Positions 1 to 7,469 of a stretch of 18,673 nucleotides of DNA are shown one piece after another. The stretch covers positions 1 through 18,673 of the forward strand of contig JAVKLI010000108.1 in assembly GCA_031539425.1 (NCBI GenBank). Direction: 5' to 3'. The DNA is from UBA4416 sp031539425 (GTDB lineage Bacteria > Bacteroidota > Bacteroidia > B-17B0 > Aurantibacillaceae). The stretch's first letter is position 1, and each line of letters begins with the position of its first letter. The notes under the pieces were generated by a model. The model made no database searches and was not told the DNA's origin. It saw only the letters and a list, made by a program, of their open reading frames with translations. Both the position numbers and the translations under genes were made by a program.

Positions 1-131
1 AAGAGCAAATACAAGTAGTAGAAGCTAAATTAAACAACAGGCCACGAAAAAGATTTGGATATTTAACCCCTAAAGAAGTATATTTACAAACAATTAAAAA
101 CAAAGGACGAAAAGTTGCATTTATAACTTGA
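1..131 (+). pseudogene. IS30-family transposase, C-terminal end (5' part outside window)
   Basis: The frame beginning at base 3 is open from the window edge to a TGA at 129-131. It encodes about 42 residues containing LNNRPRKRFGYLTPKEVY, the characteristic tail of IS30-family DDE transposases (NNRPRK..GY.TP.E). The catalytic domain lies outside the window, so it cannot be said whether the full gene is intact; the type 'pseudogene' here only means partial. The bases just after the stop (AATCCGCC, to about 138) look like the terminal inverted repeat of Bacteroidota IS30 elements, but the left end is not visible to confirm it. The family call rests on the recognised motif only. Confidence 0.8.
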
Positions 132-191
132 ATCCGCCAAGATTAAATTCTAAATCCAAGAATTTCTGTCATCATTTTATTGAAATTAACG

Positions 192-199
192 TACCTTTG
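192..199 (+). promoter_or_regulatory. Candidate -7 box (TACCTTTG) for the DUF983 gene
   Basis: TACCTTTG matches the Bacteroidota primary-sigma -7 consensus TAnnTTTG exactly and lies 39 bases before the DUF983 start codon, giving a short leader. No convincing -33 TTTG is seen at the expected spacing, so this is a candidate only. It lies outside the probable IS30 end. Confidence 0.4.
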
Positions 200-238
200 G
201 ATGGAGGTGAAGCACCTGATTTGTAAATTGTAAAAATC

Positions 239-601
239 ATGAAACATAAACTAATTTCTATTTTTAAAAATAAATGCCCTAAATGTAATCAGGGGTCTTT
301 TTTTATTTCCAATAACGCATTTAACTTAAAAATATTTGATCAAATGCACCCACAGTGCAGTTATTGCAAAGAAACTTTTGAAAAAGAACCTGGTTTTTAT
401 TATGGTGCTATGTATATAAGCTATGCTTTAAATATAATCTATTTCGTGGCTTTATTTATTGCCATGGTATTGGTTTTTAATTTTAATACGATACAGTTTT
501 TGTGCAGTTATTTAACAATGGTAATTTTATTATTACCTATAACTATACGCCTTTCAAGATTAATTTATATTAATTTTTTTGTGCATTATAAAAAAAATTA
601 A
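239..601 (+). CDS. DUF983 family membrane protein
   Basis: A 120-residue protein with two CxxC pairs, CPKC at 13-16 and CSYC at 40-43, forming a probable zinc ribbon. Two hydrophobic segments follow, at about 54-82 and 86-110. This order (short basic start, zinc ribbon, FYYGAMYISY motif, two membrane helices) is that of DUF983 proteins, small inner-membrane proteins widespread in Bacteroidota and Alphaproteobacteria whose function is unknown; some members lie near heme/copper oxidase genes, but nothing here suggests that role. The length is normal for the family. The TAA stop at 599-601 overlaps the stop of the convergent DUF2795 gene. A promoter box lies at 192-199, so the gene probably has its own transcript downstream of the IS30 end. 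Confidence 0.85.
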   Translation: MKHKLISIFKNKCPKCNQGSFFISNNAFNLKIFDQMHPQCSYCKETFEKEPGFYYGAMYISYALNIIYFVALFIAMVLVFNFNTIQFLCSYLTMVILLLPITIRLSRLIYINFFVHYKKN

Positions 602-819
602 TATTCGTCTTCGTTAAAAAAGAAGTCGTCTTTAGTAGGGTAATCAGGCCAAATCTCTTCAATAGATTCGTGGGTTTCGCCTTCATCTTCTATACTTTGA
701 AGGTTTTCTATCACTTCCATTGGAGCTCCGGAACGTATAGCAAAATCTATTAACTCATCTTTTGTTGCAGGCCAAGGTGCGTCTTCTAACCATGATGCTA
801 ATTCTAAAGTCCAATACAT
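598..819 (-). CDS. DUF2795 domain-containing small acidic protein
   Basis: A 73-residue, strongly acidic cytoplasmic protein starting MYWTLELASWLEDAPWPAT and ending in the acidic tail DDFFFNEDEY. The segment from about 18 to 45, ATKDELIDFAIRSGAP.EVIENL, is the conserved core of Bacteroidota DUF2795 proteins, which look like a small helical domain and have no established function. The length is the usual one in the phylum, so the gene appears complete. It lies 65 bases downstream of rsmG on the same strand, with a TACATTTG box in the gap, so it may be transcribed both from the upstream block and on its own. Its TAA (598-600) overlaps the stop of the convergent DUF983 gene. Confidence 0.85.
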   Translation of the reverse strand: MYWTLELASWLEDAPWPATKDELIDFAIRSGAPMEVIENLQSIEDEGETHESIEEIWPDYPTKDDFFFNEDEY

Positions 820-840
820 AACGTTATTTTAAATTTTGCG

Positions 841-848
841 CAAATGTA
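841..848 (-). promoter_or_regulatory. Candidate -7 box (TACATTTG) for the DUF2795 gene
   Basis: On the minus strand 848-841 reads TACATTTG, an exact TAnnTTTG match, in the short gap between the rsmG stop and the DUF2795 start. A TTTG at 863-860 is too close (11 bases) to be the standard -33 element, so support rests on the -7 box and its position. Confidence 0.4.
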
Positions 849-884
849 AAAATATAATCCAAAGTGGAGTTTTTTTTTTAAAAT

Positions 885-1508
885 TCATTTCATTTTACAA
901 TACACCACTTTTTTTGTTTCAAAAAAAGGTTCTGTAAAGTAATCTGTTAAATTATATAAGGTGGTTTGATTTTTAAATAAACTTAGTTCATTAGTTAAAT
1001 CACCGCCTTTTAAATACAATATACCATTTGGTAGTGCGTTAAATGATTCTTTTAAAAAAGAATGCTTAACCCATTCATAAAAAGCAGCAAATTCAGTAAC
1101 AGCTCTACTCACTACAAAATGAAACTTTTGTTTAATCTCTTCAGCTCTTATTTGATGCGCTACTACATTTTTTAATCCTAAAGCCAAAGCTATTTCTTGC
1201 ACTACTTTAATTTTTTTACCAATACTGTCGACCAAATAAAATTCTATTTCTGGGAATAAAATAGCTAAAGGTATGCCCGGAAAACCACCACCAGTGCCCA
1301 CATCTAATACCTTTGTATGTGGTGCAAATGGCATTACTTTTGCAATACCTAATGCGTGTAATACGTGATTGGTGTATAATAAATCAATGTCTTTACGGGA
1401 TATTACATTAATTTGTGCATTCCAATGGCGGTAAAGCTCATTAAGTGCGCTAAATTGAGATTGCTGTAATGGGCTTAAATTTGAAAAGTATTTTAAAATG
1501 ATATCCAT
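885..1508 (-). CDS. rsmG: 16S rRNA (guanine-527 N7)-methyltransferase RsmG (GidB)
   Basis: A 207-residue protein of normal RsmG length. The SAM-binding motif VLDVGTGGGFPGIPLAI starts at residue 67 and is the RsmG signature; the N-terminal helix with HWNAQINVISR (about 28-38), the acidic strand end YLVDSIGKKIKVV after the glycine loop, and VVSRAVTEF further on all fit the family. The enzyme transfers a methyl group from SAM to N7 of G527 in the 530 loop of 16S rRNA; loss is known to give low-level streptomycin resistance in other bacteria. It starts only 5 bases after the stop of porU on the same strand, so the two are very likely co-transcribed, although no functional link between them is known. 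Confidence 0.95.
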   Translation of the reverse strand: MDIILKYFSNLSPLQQSQFSALNELYRHWNAQINVISRKDIDLLYTNHVLHALGIAKVMPFAPHTKVLDVGTGGGFPGIPLAILFPEIEFYLVDSIGKKIKVVQEIALALGLKNVVAHQIRAEEIKQKFHFVVSRAVTEFAAFYEWVKHSFLKESFNALPNGILYLKGGDLTNELSLFKNQTTLYNLTDYFTEPFFETKKVVYCKMK

Positions 1509-1513
1509 TTTTA

Positions 1514-4500
1514 TTAATTTAAAATAACTAATTTCTCATATTTTTCAGCAGTTTTGCTTGAATTGTCTGTAAGGGTTAATTTATATACATATACCCCACG
1601 CGCTAACTTGTCTCCAAAATCATCTTTACCATCCCACTCTATATTATCTATTCTAAATCCTGGGCTATCTATTGATGCAGATATTGATTTTACTAATTTT
1701 CCAGAGATAGTATATATATGGATTAATAGTTTCATGCCAGTACAGCATTGATTGTGTTCTATAAAAAATTTGGTGTTTGTAGTAAACGGATTGGGGTAGT
1801 TTAAAAGATTTTTAATCACCAAGTTGGCTTCTTTAGTTACAAAAAACTCAGTATAAGCTACTGATGAATTATTTTGATTATCCCACACTTTTAAATCTAT
1901 AGTATGTTTACCTTCTGCTAAATTATTAAATGGGTAATGTATTTTTCCTGCTTGGTAAGAATTTAAGTCGGCTATATAATAGTCATTTAATATAATTGGA
2001 TTTTTAGTATTGGCATCTAATATCACTGTGGCATCATGCCCTAAGCTGTTCCCAGTTGTATTGATACCACTTGAATCAAGCAATACAGCATAAATTTTTG
2101 GTTTTTCATTTGTTAAGCCCCCTATTACAAATTTTTCATCGTTCATATATAATTTAATGCTTGGCCCTTGCGTATCAATAGCAGCATTTGGGTTAGAGCC
2201 TCCTACTATAATACTATCGTATAAATTTTGTGCGTCTATTACGCCATTATTAGCATAATAGCTTAAATAAGCTTTTCCATAAGTATAATCAATATCTTTT
2301 GGCACTAAAAATGTAAAGCTAAAATCACCATTAGTAACAGATACCTTTCCTTTATATAAAATGCTTTTAGTGATATTAAAAGACTGTGGTATAGAGTAGT
2401 CTTTAGGTTTAGATGCAGGTAGATCATTAGCCAATGTGGTTAATTTTACTTGCTTATCATATAAAGTAGGGAATAATACGCCATTGTAATTACTTAATTT
2501 TTTTCCAGAAACATCGCCTACAAATCCTGTAACAGTAATTTTTGATAAGGCTTTTAAGGTGTCTATTTTTTTAATCGTTGATCCATTAATGCTTTTTGTA
2601 TATACTTTTTCTTTTGGGTAAGCAAGTGTTAAGGCTGGATCTCCTATAAGAGAAAAATTAAAATTAAGAATACTATTCCCGACATCTTTTTTTAATAATC
2701 TATATATATCGCCTAAAGTGGGTTTTTGGCCATTAGCTAAATGAGTATTTATATGTGCTGCAAACGATAAATTTAAATTTTGAACTATATTAGCATAAGC
2801 TGTACGAATGGTTGTAAACAAAGCAATAGCGCCACCTTTTGGGTTTAATAAACAAAATTCGCCTGCTGAGGTGCGTGATGGGTCATCAAAACGAGTAAAC
2901 TCGCAAGTGGCAGTAACAAACAGTGGTAAGTTGTTTATATTAGTCCAACTTAATATTTGAGGGATATCTATGATGCGCTCTTCGGCTAAACCTAATTCGC
3001 CGCCATGGCCTGTGTAACACACAAACAAACTACCATTTTCAAAGGTTTTATTAATTTCAGATACAGCATCTGGGTATCTGTGCCCGCCCGGTGTTGAATA
3101 TTGCTGGTAGGCATCTATATATATTTTGTTAACTATATATGTTTTATTTAAGGCACTAAATTTATTTATAATACCTTCTGAATCATTAATAAACATATTA
3201 CCTCCTTGATCATCAGCAATAAAAGTAACCTTGTTACGCCAATCTCCTTGAGGATAACTATTGGTATTATCACTACATTTGGCTTCGGATGACAGCAAAT
3301 CAAAAGAAGTGTTTTTTTTATAGTATTGCTCTATTTTGTTTACTACAGCCTGAGCTTCTTGTTTGGTGCGGGATACAATACGCCCAACACCTATATCTAT
3401 AACTCCAGTATTTAAATTACCCTCTGTATTATCCATCATGCCGTAAAAGTCGTCTGCTACTACATTCAAAACTTGCGAACAAATTTCACCATATTGAAAC
3501 GTAGGAATTAAAGCGGAATTACTTTCTATGTTTAAATTTTTATTGTCGTAAGAACCATCTCCAAATAATAGAAGATGTTTTGTGGCTTCTAAAGTATTGG
3601 AAGGCCTAGTATACAACATTTTTACAAAATCTCTTATAGCTACAATATCAGGCGTTCCGGATGAATATTCATTATAAATATCTTGTGTTGTTACAACTGC
3701 AGACGAAAATCCTTCATTATCAAAATGCAATTTTGCCAATTTATTTGCTTCATCAATAAATAAGGGATGAGTTACAATAATATAGTCGGCTTGAGTAAGG
3801 GCATGTAAATTTTGATTTTTAATTGTTCCATACATTGTAGGTGTAAGTGCTTGAGACGTTTTAAATACGGCATATTTTTTTAAACTGCTTGATGGAGCCG
3901 TAAAATCAAGCAAGGAAGCATTAGCTGATACATTGTATAGTTGATTAAAAATGTTTGATGGCGTGGTTACATCCCATATTTTAGTATCCTGTCCACTTGT
4001 GGTTGTAAATGTATATTTAGCAAATGAATTGGGTGCATCTAACACTCTGCTATCTGAAAATACAAACTGATTGGCATTAAAATTTAAGTAACTTCTACAA
4101 TTAAATTGCACGTAATCTAGCCAACCTTTGGCCGAAGGTGAAAGTTTAGTAATAGTCACATTTAATATTGCTGAGTTTAAAGTGTTTGATGGAGCGCCCA
4201 TCGCATATATTCCCATTGGCGCTAAATAATCAGGCAGTGCTCCATTAAGAGGTACAGTAATGGTGTCATTGATGTTACTGGTAGTTATTTTATATTTAGA
4301 ATTGCTAGCATCTTGACTCAAAATAGCGGTTAATAATTTAATGCTATCGCCTATAACTGGGTTAGGAATATTAAATGGAAAATTGTATGTGTTATAAATA
4401 TCAAAGGCTTCGCCAAAAAATTCTTTACCGCTTTTTAATAAATTAACAGCGTTGAGTTCGTAATAATCCATATAATCAAAACTATTAGTGGTTTTATTAG

Positions 4501-5446
4501 ATGCCTCTGTGCGTGATTCTTGGTTTTGAATACGTTTACCAGGCCCCATATCAACATTAATAAAATAAAAAGAAGTATCACTAAAATCATGGTTGGTGTG
4601 ATAGTATAATAAATTTGAATTGTCAGATGATTTGTACGTCCAGCTATCTGTACTTTGCCCATAAAATAATACATAGTCATTGGCATCAAATTTATTATCC
4701 GCTTCGCCTACAACTTCAATAGCATTCTCAAGCAAATCATCTGGCCTTGCAATACTATTTAAAGCTGGTAATTGCTTGCCTCCATTACCATACACTCTTA
4801 TGTTTTTAGGGTTTATATTTTGCACATCAATTCCTAATGCGCCAAGTAACGTAGGTGTTAATTTATAAACTCCTGTTTTTGTTAATCCAATTTTGTACCA
4901 TTGCCCACTTTTTAATACAGATTCAGTAGCGTAAGATTTTATACCAGATGTTTTTGAAACAGTATTTTGCACTTGAGTGTTTTTAATTTGATAATTCCAA
5001 TTAAAAGTATAGTCAATTAATTTTTCATAAGCACTAGTATTAGGGTTTAGTCTATAGGCATTAATAGAAGCGTATAATGTTTTTTGAAATCGAGCCGTTT
5101 CAACCGTATAATGAATATCAAAATTAGAAGTTAGTAATTGAATAAAAGGTTTTATCGAATCTATTTCTTTAGCGGTTAAAGGTTTTGTTTCTGTTGCTGT
5201 AACTTCTAAAGTTGGTAATAGGTTTGTTTCTGCCGATGTTGTTTCTAAAAAACAATGCATGTTTTTTAAATGCGAATTAGCAAATACATATTTTTTTACT
5301 GACGGGTTAATTTGATTTTTTTCTTGATACGCATTGAATGCGTTTGTTTTATTACTAATTACTGATTGTATTTGAGCTATAGCTAGTTGAGTAAAAAACA
5401 CAAACGTGTTAATTAATAAAATAAACTTTATATAATTGTTTTTCAT
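1514..5446 (-). CDS. porU: Type IX secretion system sortase PorU (C25 cysteine peptidase)
   Basis: A 1310-residue exported protein with a signal peptide at about 1-25 (cut after AIAQ). The central region is a gingipain-type C25 peptidase domain: CYTGHGGELG carries the catalytic His814 and TATCEFTRFD the catalytic Cys848, 34 residues apart, close to the spacing in gingipains. The long N-terminal part is the PorU-type propeptide/Ig-like region, including GQWYKIGLTKTGVYKL near residue 180. The C-terminus (about 1220-1310, with NYPNPFTTNTKF and a GVYVYKL end) is itself a T9SS-type sorting domain, as in known PorU proteins, which keep it. PorU sits on the outer membrane, removes sorting domains from T9SS cargo and attaches the cargo to A-LPS. 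The likely cargo in this window is the DUF4465 protein at 6471. It lies 45 bases downstream of a lipoprotein gene and 5 bases upstream of rsmG. Confidence 0.93.
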   Translation of the reverse strand: MKNNYIKFILLINTFVFFTQLAIAQIQSVISNKTNAFNAYQEKNQINPSVKKYVFANSHLKNMHCFLETTSAETNLLPTLEVTATETKPLTAKEIDSIKPFIQLLTSNFDIHYTVETARFQKTLYASINAYRLNPNTSAYEKLIDYTFNWNYQIKNTQVQNTVSKTSGIKSYATESVLKSGQWYKIGLTKTGVYKLTPTLLGALGIDVQNINPKNIRVYGNGGKQLPALNSIARPDDLLENAIEVVGEADNKFDANDYVLFYGQSTDSWTYKSSDNSNLLYYHTNHDFSDTSFYFINVDMGPGKRIQNQESRTEASNKTTNSFDYMDYYELNAVNLLKSGKEFFGEAFDIYNTYNFPFNIPNPVIGDSIKLLTAILSQDASNSKYKITTSNINDTITVPLNGALPDYLAPMGIYAMGAPSNTLNSAILNVTITKLSPSAKGWLDYVQFNCRSYLNFNANQFVFSDSRVLDAPNSFAKYTFTTTSGQDTKIWDVTTPSNIFNQLYNVSANASLLDFTAPSSSLKKYAVFKTSQALTPTMYGTIKNQNLHALTQADYIIVTHPLFIDEANKLAKLHFDNEGFSSAVVTTQDIYNEYSSGTPDIVAIRDFVKMLYTRPSNTLEATKHLLLFGDGSYDNKNLNIESNSALIPTFQYGEICSQVLNVVADDFYGMMDNTEGNLNTGVIDIGVGRIVSRTKQEAQAVVNKIEQYYKKNTSFDLLSSEAKCSDNTNSYPQGDWRNKVTFIADDQGGNMFINDSEGIINKFSALNKTYIVNKIYIDAYQQYSTPGGHRYPDAVSEINKTFENGSLFVCYTGHGGELGLAEERIIDIPQILSWTNINNLPLFVTATCEFTRFDDPSRTSAGEFCLLNPKGGAIALFTTIRTAYANIVQNLNLSFAAHINTHLANGQKPTLGDIYRLLKKDVGNSILNFNFSLIGDPALTLAYPKEKVYTKSINGSTIKKIDTLKALSKITVTGFVGDVSGKKLSNYNGVLFPTLYDKQVKLTTLANDLPASKPKDYSIPQSFNITKSILYKGKVSVTNGDFSFTFLVPKDIDYTYGKAYLSYYANNGVIDAQNLYDSIIVGGSNPNAAIDTQGPSIKLYMNDEKFVIGGLTNEKPKIYAVLLDSSGINTTGNSLGHDATVILDANTKNPIILNDYYIADLNSYQAGKIHYPFNNLAEGKHTIDLKVWDNQNNSSVAYTEFFVTKEANLVIKNLLNYPNPFTTNTKFFIEHNQCCTGMKLLIHIYTISGKLVKSISASIDSPGFRIDNIEWDGKDDFGDKLARGVYVYKLTLTDNSSKTAEKYEKLVILN

Positions 5447-5491
5447 ATTTATAAGATTAAGATGTTACTTGGTAATAAACTAGTTTTTTTA

Positions 5492-6100
5492 TTAATTTTT
5501 TATAAACACAATCCAATCCCAATCGGCAGGGTTTCCTACACCAACACTTGGTGTATATAAAAAATATTTTACCGTACACGTTGGGTTAGAGTTAAGATAC
5601 GAGCGCACCAAAGCCAAATTTTGAATGGCACCCCACATAGCATAAAAATTAACATTATTGCCTGCATAGCCTGTATTATCTAAATTTTCAAATCCAGCAG
5701 ATGGTGTAACGGAAGATGGAGATGTAGTAATTGAAAATTGTGAAGGGGCTATAAAGCTTGTTGGATATATTAAATTACCCTTTTCCATCCAAATTATTTC
5801 GCCATCAAATATGAGTTGATTAAACTCTTGATAAAAAAAATTAATATACCCAAAATCGCCAGGCGTTTTATATTGTTTAGAAATGGTAAATGAACTGGTT
5901 GGATTAGAATAAATAGTTTCAAGTGCACCCTCAAATGTATTGGTTAAATAATCAATTTTTAAAGTCAATAATTTATTTTGAGGTGGAAGTACAGTTGCAT
6001 TAGTACTTGTATTGCTTGGGATTGCATTATTATTTTTAGTACAAGATACCATGCAACAAACTATAATTGAAACAATAACTATTTGATTTTTTATACACAT
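5492..6100 (-). CDS. Uncharacterised lipoprotein
   Basis: A 202-residue protein with a clear lipoprotein signal: MCIKNQ, a hydrophobic run, then CMVSC with the acylated Cys at about residue 20. An Asn/Thr/Ser-rich linker follows (about 22-40). The rest is a compact domain with no family I recognise; LLTLKIDYLTNTFEGALE near 45-65 and the end NPADWDWIVFIKN are its most distinctive parts. No Asp is seen just after the Cys, and no T9SS sorting tail is present. It is transcribed divergently from the B12 operon and is probably the first gene of the porU-rsmG block. It might be a T9SS accessory protein or unrelated to both neighbours; the sequence alone does not decide. A real gene is likely because of the signal sequence and the operon-like spacing. 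Confidence 0.7.
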   Translation of the reverse strand: MCIKNQIVIVSIIVCCMVSCTKNNNAIPSNTSTNATVLPPQNKLLTLKIDYLTNTFEGALETIYSNPTSSFTISKQYKTPGDFGYINFFYQEFNQLIFDGEIIWMEKGNLIYPTSFIAPSQFSITTSPSSVTPSAGFENLDNTGYAGNNVNFYAMWGAIQNLALVRSYLNSNPTCTVKYFLYTPSVGVGNPADWDWIVFIKN

Positions 6101-6159
6101 AAATGTTAAATTGAATTACGTTTAAAATTGCTAATTAATTTACCATAACAATATTTTTT

Positions 6160-6167
6160 TACATTTG
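6160..6167 (+). promoter_or_regulatory. Candidate -7 box (TACATTTG) for the B12 operon
   Basis: TACATTTG matches TAnnTTTG exactly and would place the transcription start at about 6172, right at the first strand of the cobalamin riboswitch. That agreement of position supports it. The -33 element is not obvious. Confidence 0.55.
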
Positions 6168-6169
6168 TT

Positions 6170-6335
6170 GTGAGTTTTAGATAGTTTAGTTTAAACTAAG
6201 GGAATTATGTGAAAATCATAAACTGTCGCGCAACTGTAATTTGAGTATGCTTTAAAATATACCATTGTGTGCCCATCACACGAGAAGGTTTAAAGTAAGT
6301 TTCAAAAAGTCAGGATACCAGTTCTAAAATTCAAA
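6170..6335 (+). promoter_or_regulatory. Cobalamin (vitamin B12) riboswitch
   Basis: The conserved blocks of the cobalamin aptamer occur in order on the plus strand: AAGGGAAT (about 6198), GTGAAAATCAT (6210 on), GCGCAACTGTAA (6228 on) forming the B12-box core, and AAGTCAGGATACC (6307 on) at the 3' side. A closing P1 helix can form between TTTTAGA (6175-6181) and TCTAAAA (6323-6329), and an internal hairpin GTGTG/CACAC lies at 6267-6281. Some positions depart from consensus (ATGTG for GGTG, TCGCGC for CCCGC), common in AT-rich Bacteroidota copies. It is followed by a DUF4465 gene and a BtuB-like receptor gene, the classic B12-uptake context in this phylum, so it should repress the operon when cobalamin is abundant. 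Divergence from the lipoprotein gene at 6100 leaves that gene outside its control. Confidence 0.92.
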
Positions 6336-6375
6336 AATGCGTTTCGCGAAAAAACGACATGAATATGATAGAACT
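6320..6375 (+). promoter_or_regulatory. Possible riboswitch expression platform
   Basis: AGTTCTA (6320-6326) and TAGAACT (6369-6375) form a perfect 7-base inverted repeat. Its left arm overlaps the 3' strand of the aptamer P1 helix (6323-6329), so the two pairings exclude each other. A small inner hairpin CGTTT/AAACG sits in the loop (about 6340-6356). No strong U-tract terminator follows, so whether control is transcriptional or translational is not clear. Pairing is seen; function is inferred. Confidence 0.45.
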
Positions 6376-6470
6376 TTTATACATATATATAATTGATGTA
6401 GTTATTATTTTAACTACTGACTTAATATTTAGCACAATCCTCAACCTTAAATCAATAAACAAAGTATAAC

Positions 6471-7454
6471 ATGAAAAAAATCATCACAACTAGCTTACTC
6501 ACACTAAATATTTTTGTAGTAGCTCAAACCACAGCAACACTTGAAAACTACACCCTAGCTCCAAACTCTCATTGGAATGGCAAAGGCACAAACCCATCTG
6601 TATCTACCAGTGGGAGTTTTACATCTGGAAATGTTATTTTTTCTAATGTGTATAATGGAAACTTTGGAGGCTATTGGCAAAAAGGTTGGGCTTATAGTAA
6701 CAGAAAAGACAGTGTAACTGCAGGTAGTGATAATCAATATAGCGCTATAACAGCCGTAGGATACAGCAATTCAAGCATTTATGCTATAGCGCAAAACAGT
6801 GCTACCATTATATTTAATGCACAAGCTGGAGGCAAACAAATGAAAGGCTTTTATATTACCAATAGTACTTATGCTTATAGAAGCATGAAAGATGGCGATT
6901 CGTTTGCTAAAAAATTTGGAGGTGCAACTGGTAACGACTCTGATTGGTTTAAACTCAAAATTCAAAAATATTTAAACGGAAATCTTGCTATTGATTCAGT
7001 TGTGTTTTATTTAGCCGATTATAGATTTAACAATAATGCACAAGATTATATAGTACGTAATTGGGAGTTTGTAGATTTAACATCTTTAGGAAACGCTGAT
7101 AGTCTTTCCTTTAGATTAACCTCATCAGATAACGGACAGTATGGGATGAACACGCCTGGGTATTTTTGTTTAGATGATTTTACCACAATGGATAGTGCCC
7201 TGAGTTTAAATGAAATGAATAATGTAACAAGTTTTATTAATGTGTTTCCTAACCCAGCTGTAAATTTTATAACTATTGAAGCGCCTTTTGAAATTAATAC
7301 TGTAAAACTGTTTGATGTTAATGGAAAAAACATCATGACGTCAAATCATAGTAAAATAAATATATCCGAACTACCTGTTGGCTTATATTTTATAGGTGTT
7401 ACAGATAAAAACAATAAAAAGTATTTTCAGAAACTAATTAAATCTGACATCTAA
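6471..7454 (+). CDS. DUF4465 domain protein with T9SS C-terminal sorting domain
   Basis: A 327-residue secreted protein. A signal peptide (1-19, cut in VVAQT) leads into a DUF4465 domain at about 25-235, recognised by NSHWNGKG, FSNVYNGNFGGYWQKGWAYS, and GYFCLDDF near its end. Residues about 255-327 are a type-A T9SS sorting domain: NVFPNPAVNFITIEA, KLFDVNGKNI, ISELPVGLYFIGV and a basic end. DUF4465 proteins recur in Bacteroidota next to BtuB-like receptors under B12 riboswitches and are thought to help capture cobamide at the cell surface; the biochemical role of this one is inferred from context. There is no lipobox, so display would depend on the T9SS rather than the lipoprotein route. It follows a cobalamin riboswitch and is 15 bases from the receptor gene, so the two form an operon. 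An A-rich stretch before the ATG replaces a strong Shine-Dalgarno. Confidence 0.85.
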   Translation: MKKIITTSLLTLNIFVVAQTTATLENYTLAPNSHWNGKGTNPSVSTSGSFTSGNVIFSNVYNGNFGGYWQKGWAYSNRKDSVTAGSDNQYSAITAVGYSNSSIYAIAQNSATIIFNAQAGGKQMKGFYITNSTYAYRSMKDGDSFAKKFGGATGNDSDWFKLKIQKYLNGNLAIDSVVFYLADYRFNNNAQDYIVRNWEFVDLTSLGNADSLSFRLTSSDNGQYGMNTPGYFCLDDFTTMDSALSLNEMNNVTSFINVFPNPAVNFITIEAPFEINTVKLFDVNGKNIMTSNHSKINISELPVGLYFIGVTDKNNKKYFQKLIKSDI

Positions 7455-7469
7455 TTATTTAAAATTATA

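Noticed and set aside
4435..4868. Open frames of 62 and 84 residues within porU
   Set aside because: Both lie wholly inside porU in other frames, and their hydrophobic runs come from AT-rich codons; the PorU frame explains the region.
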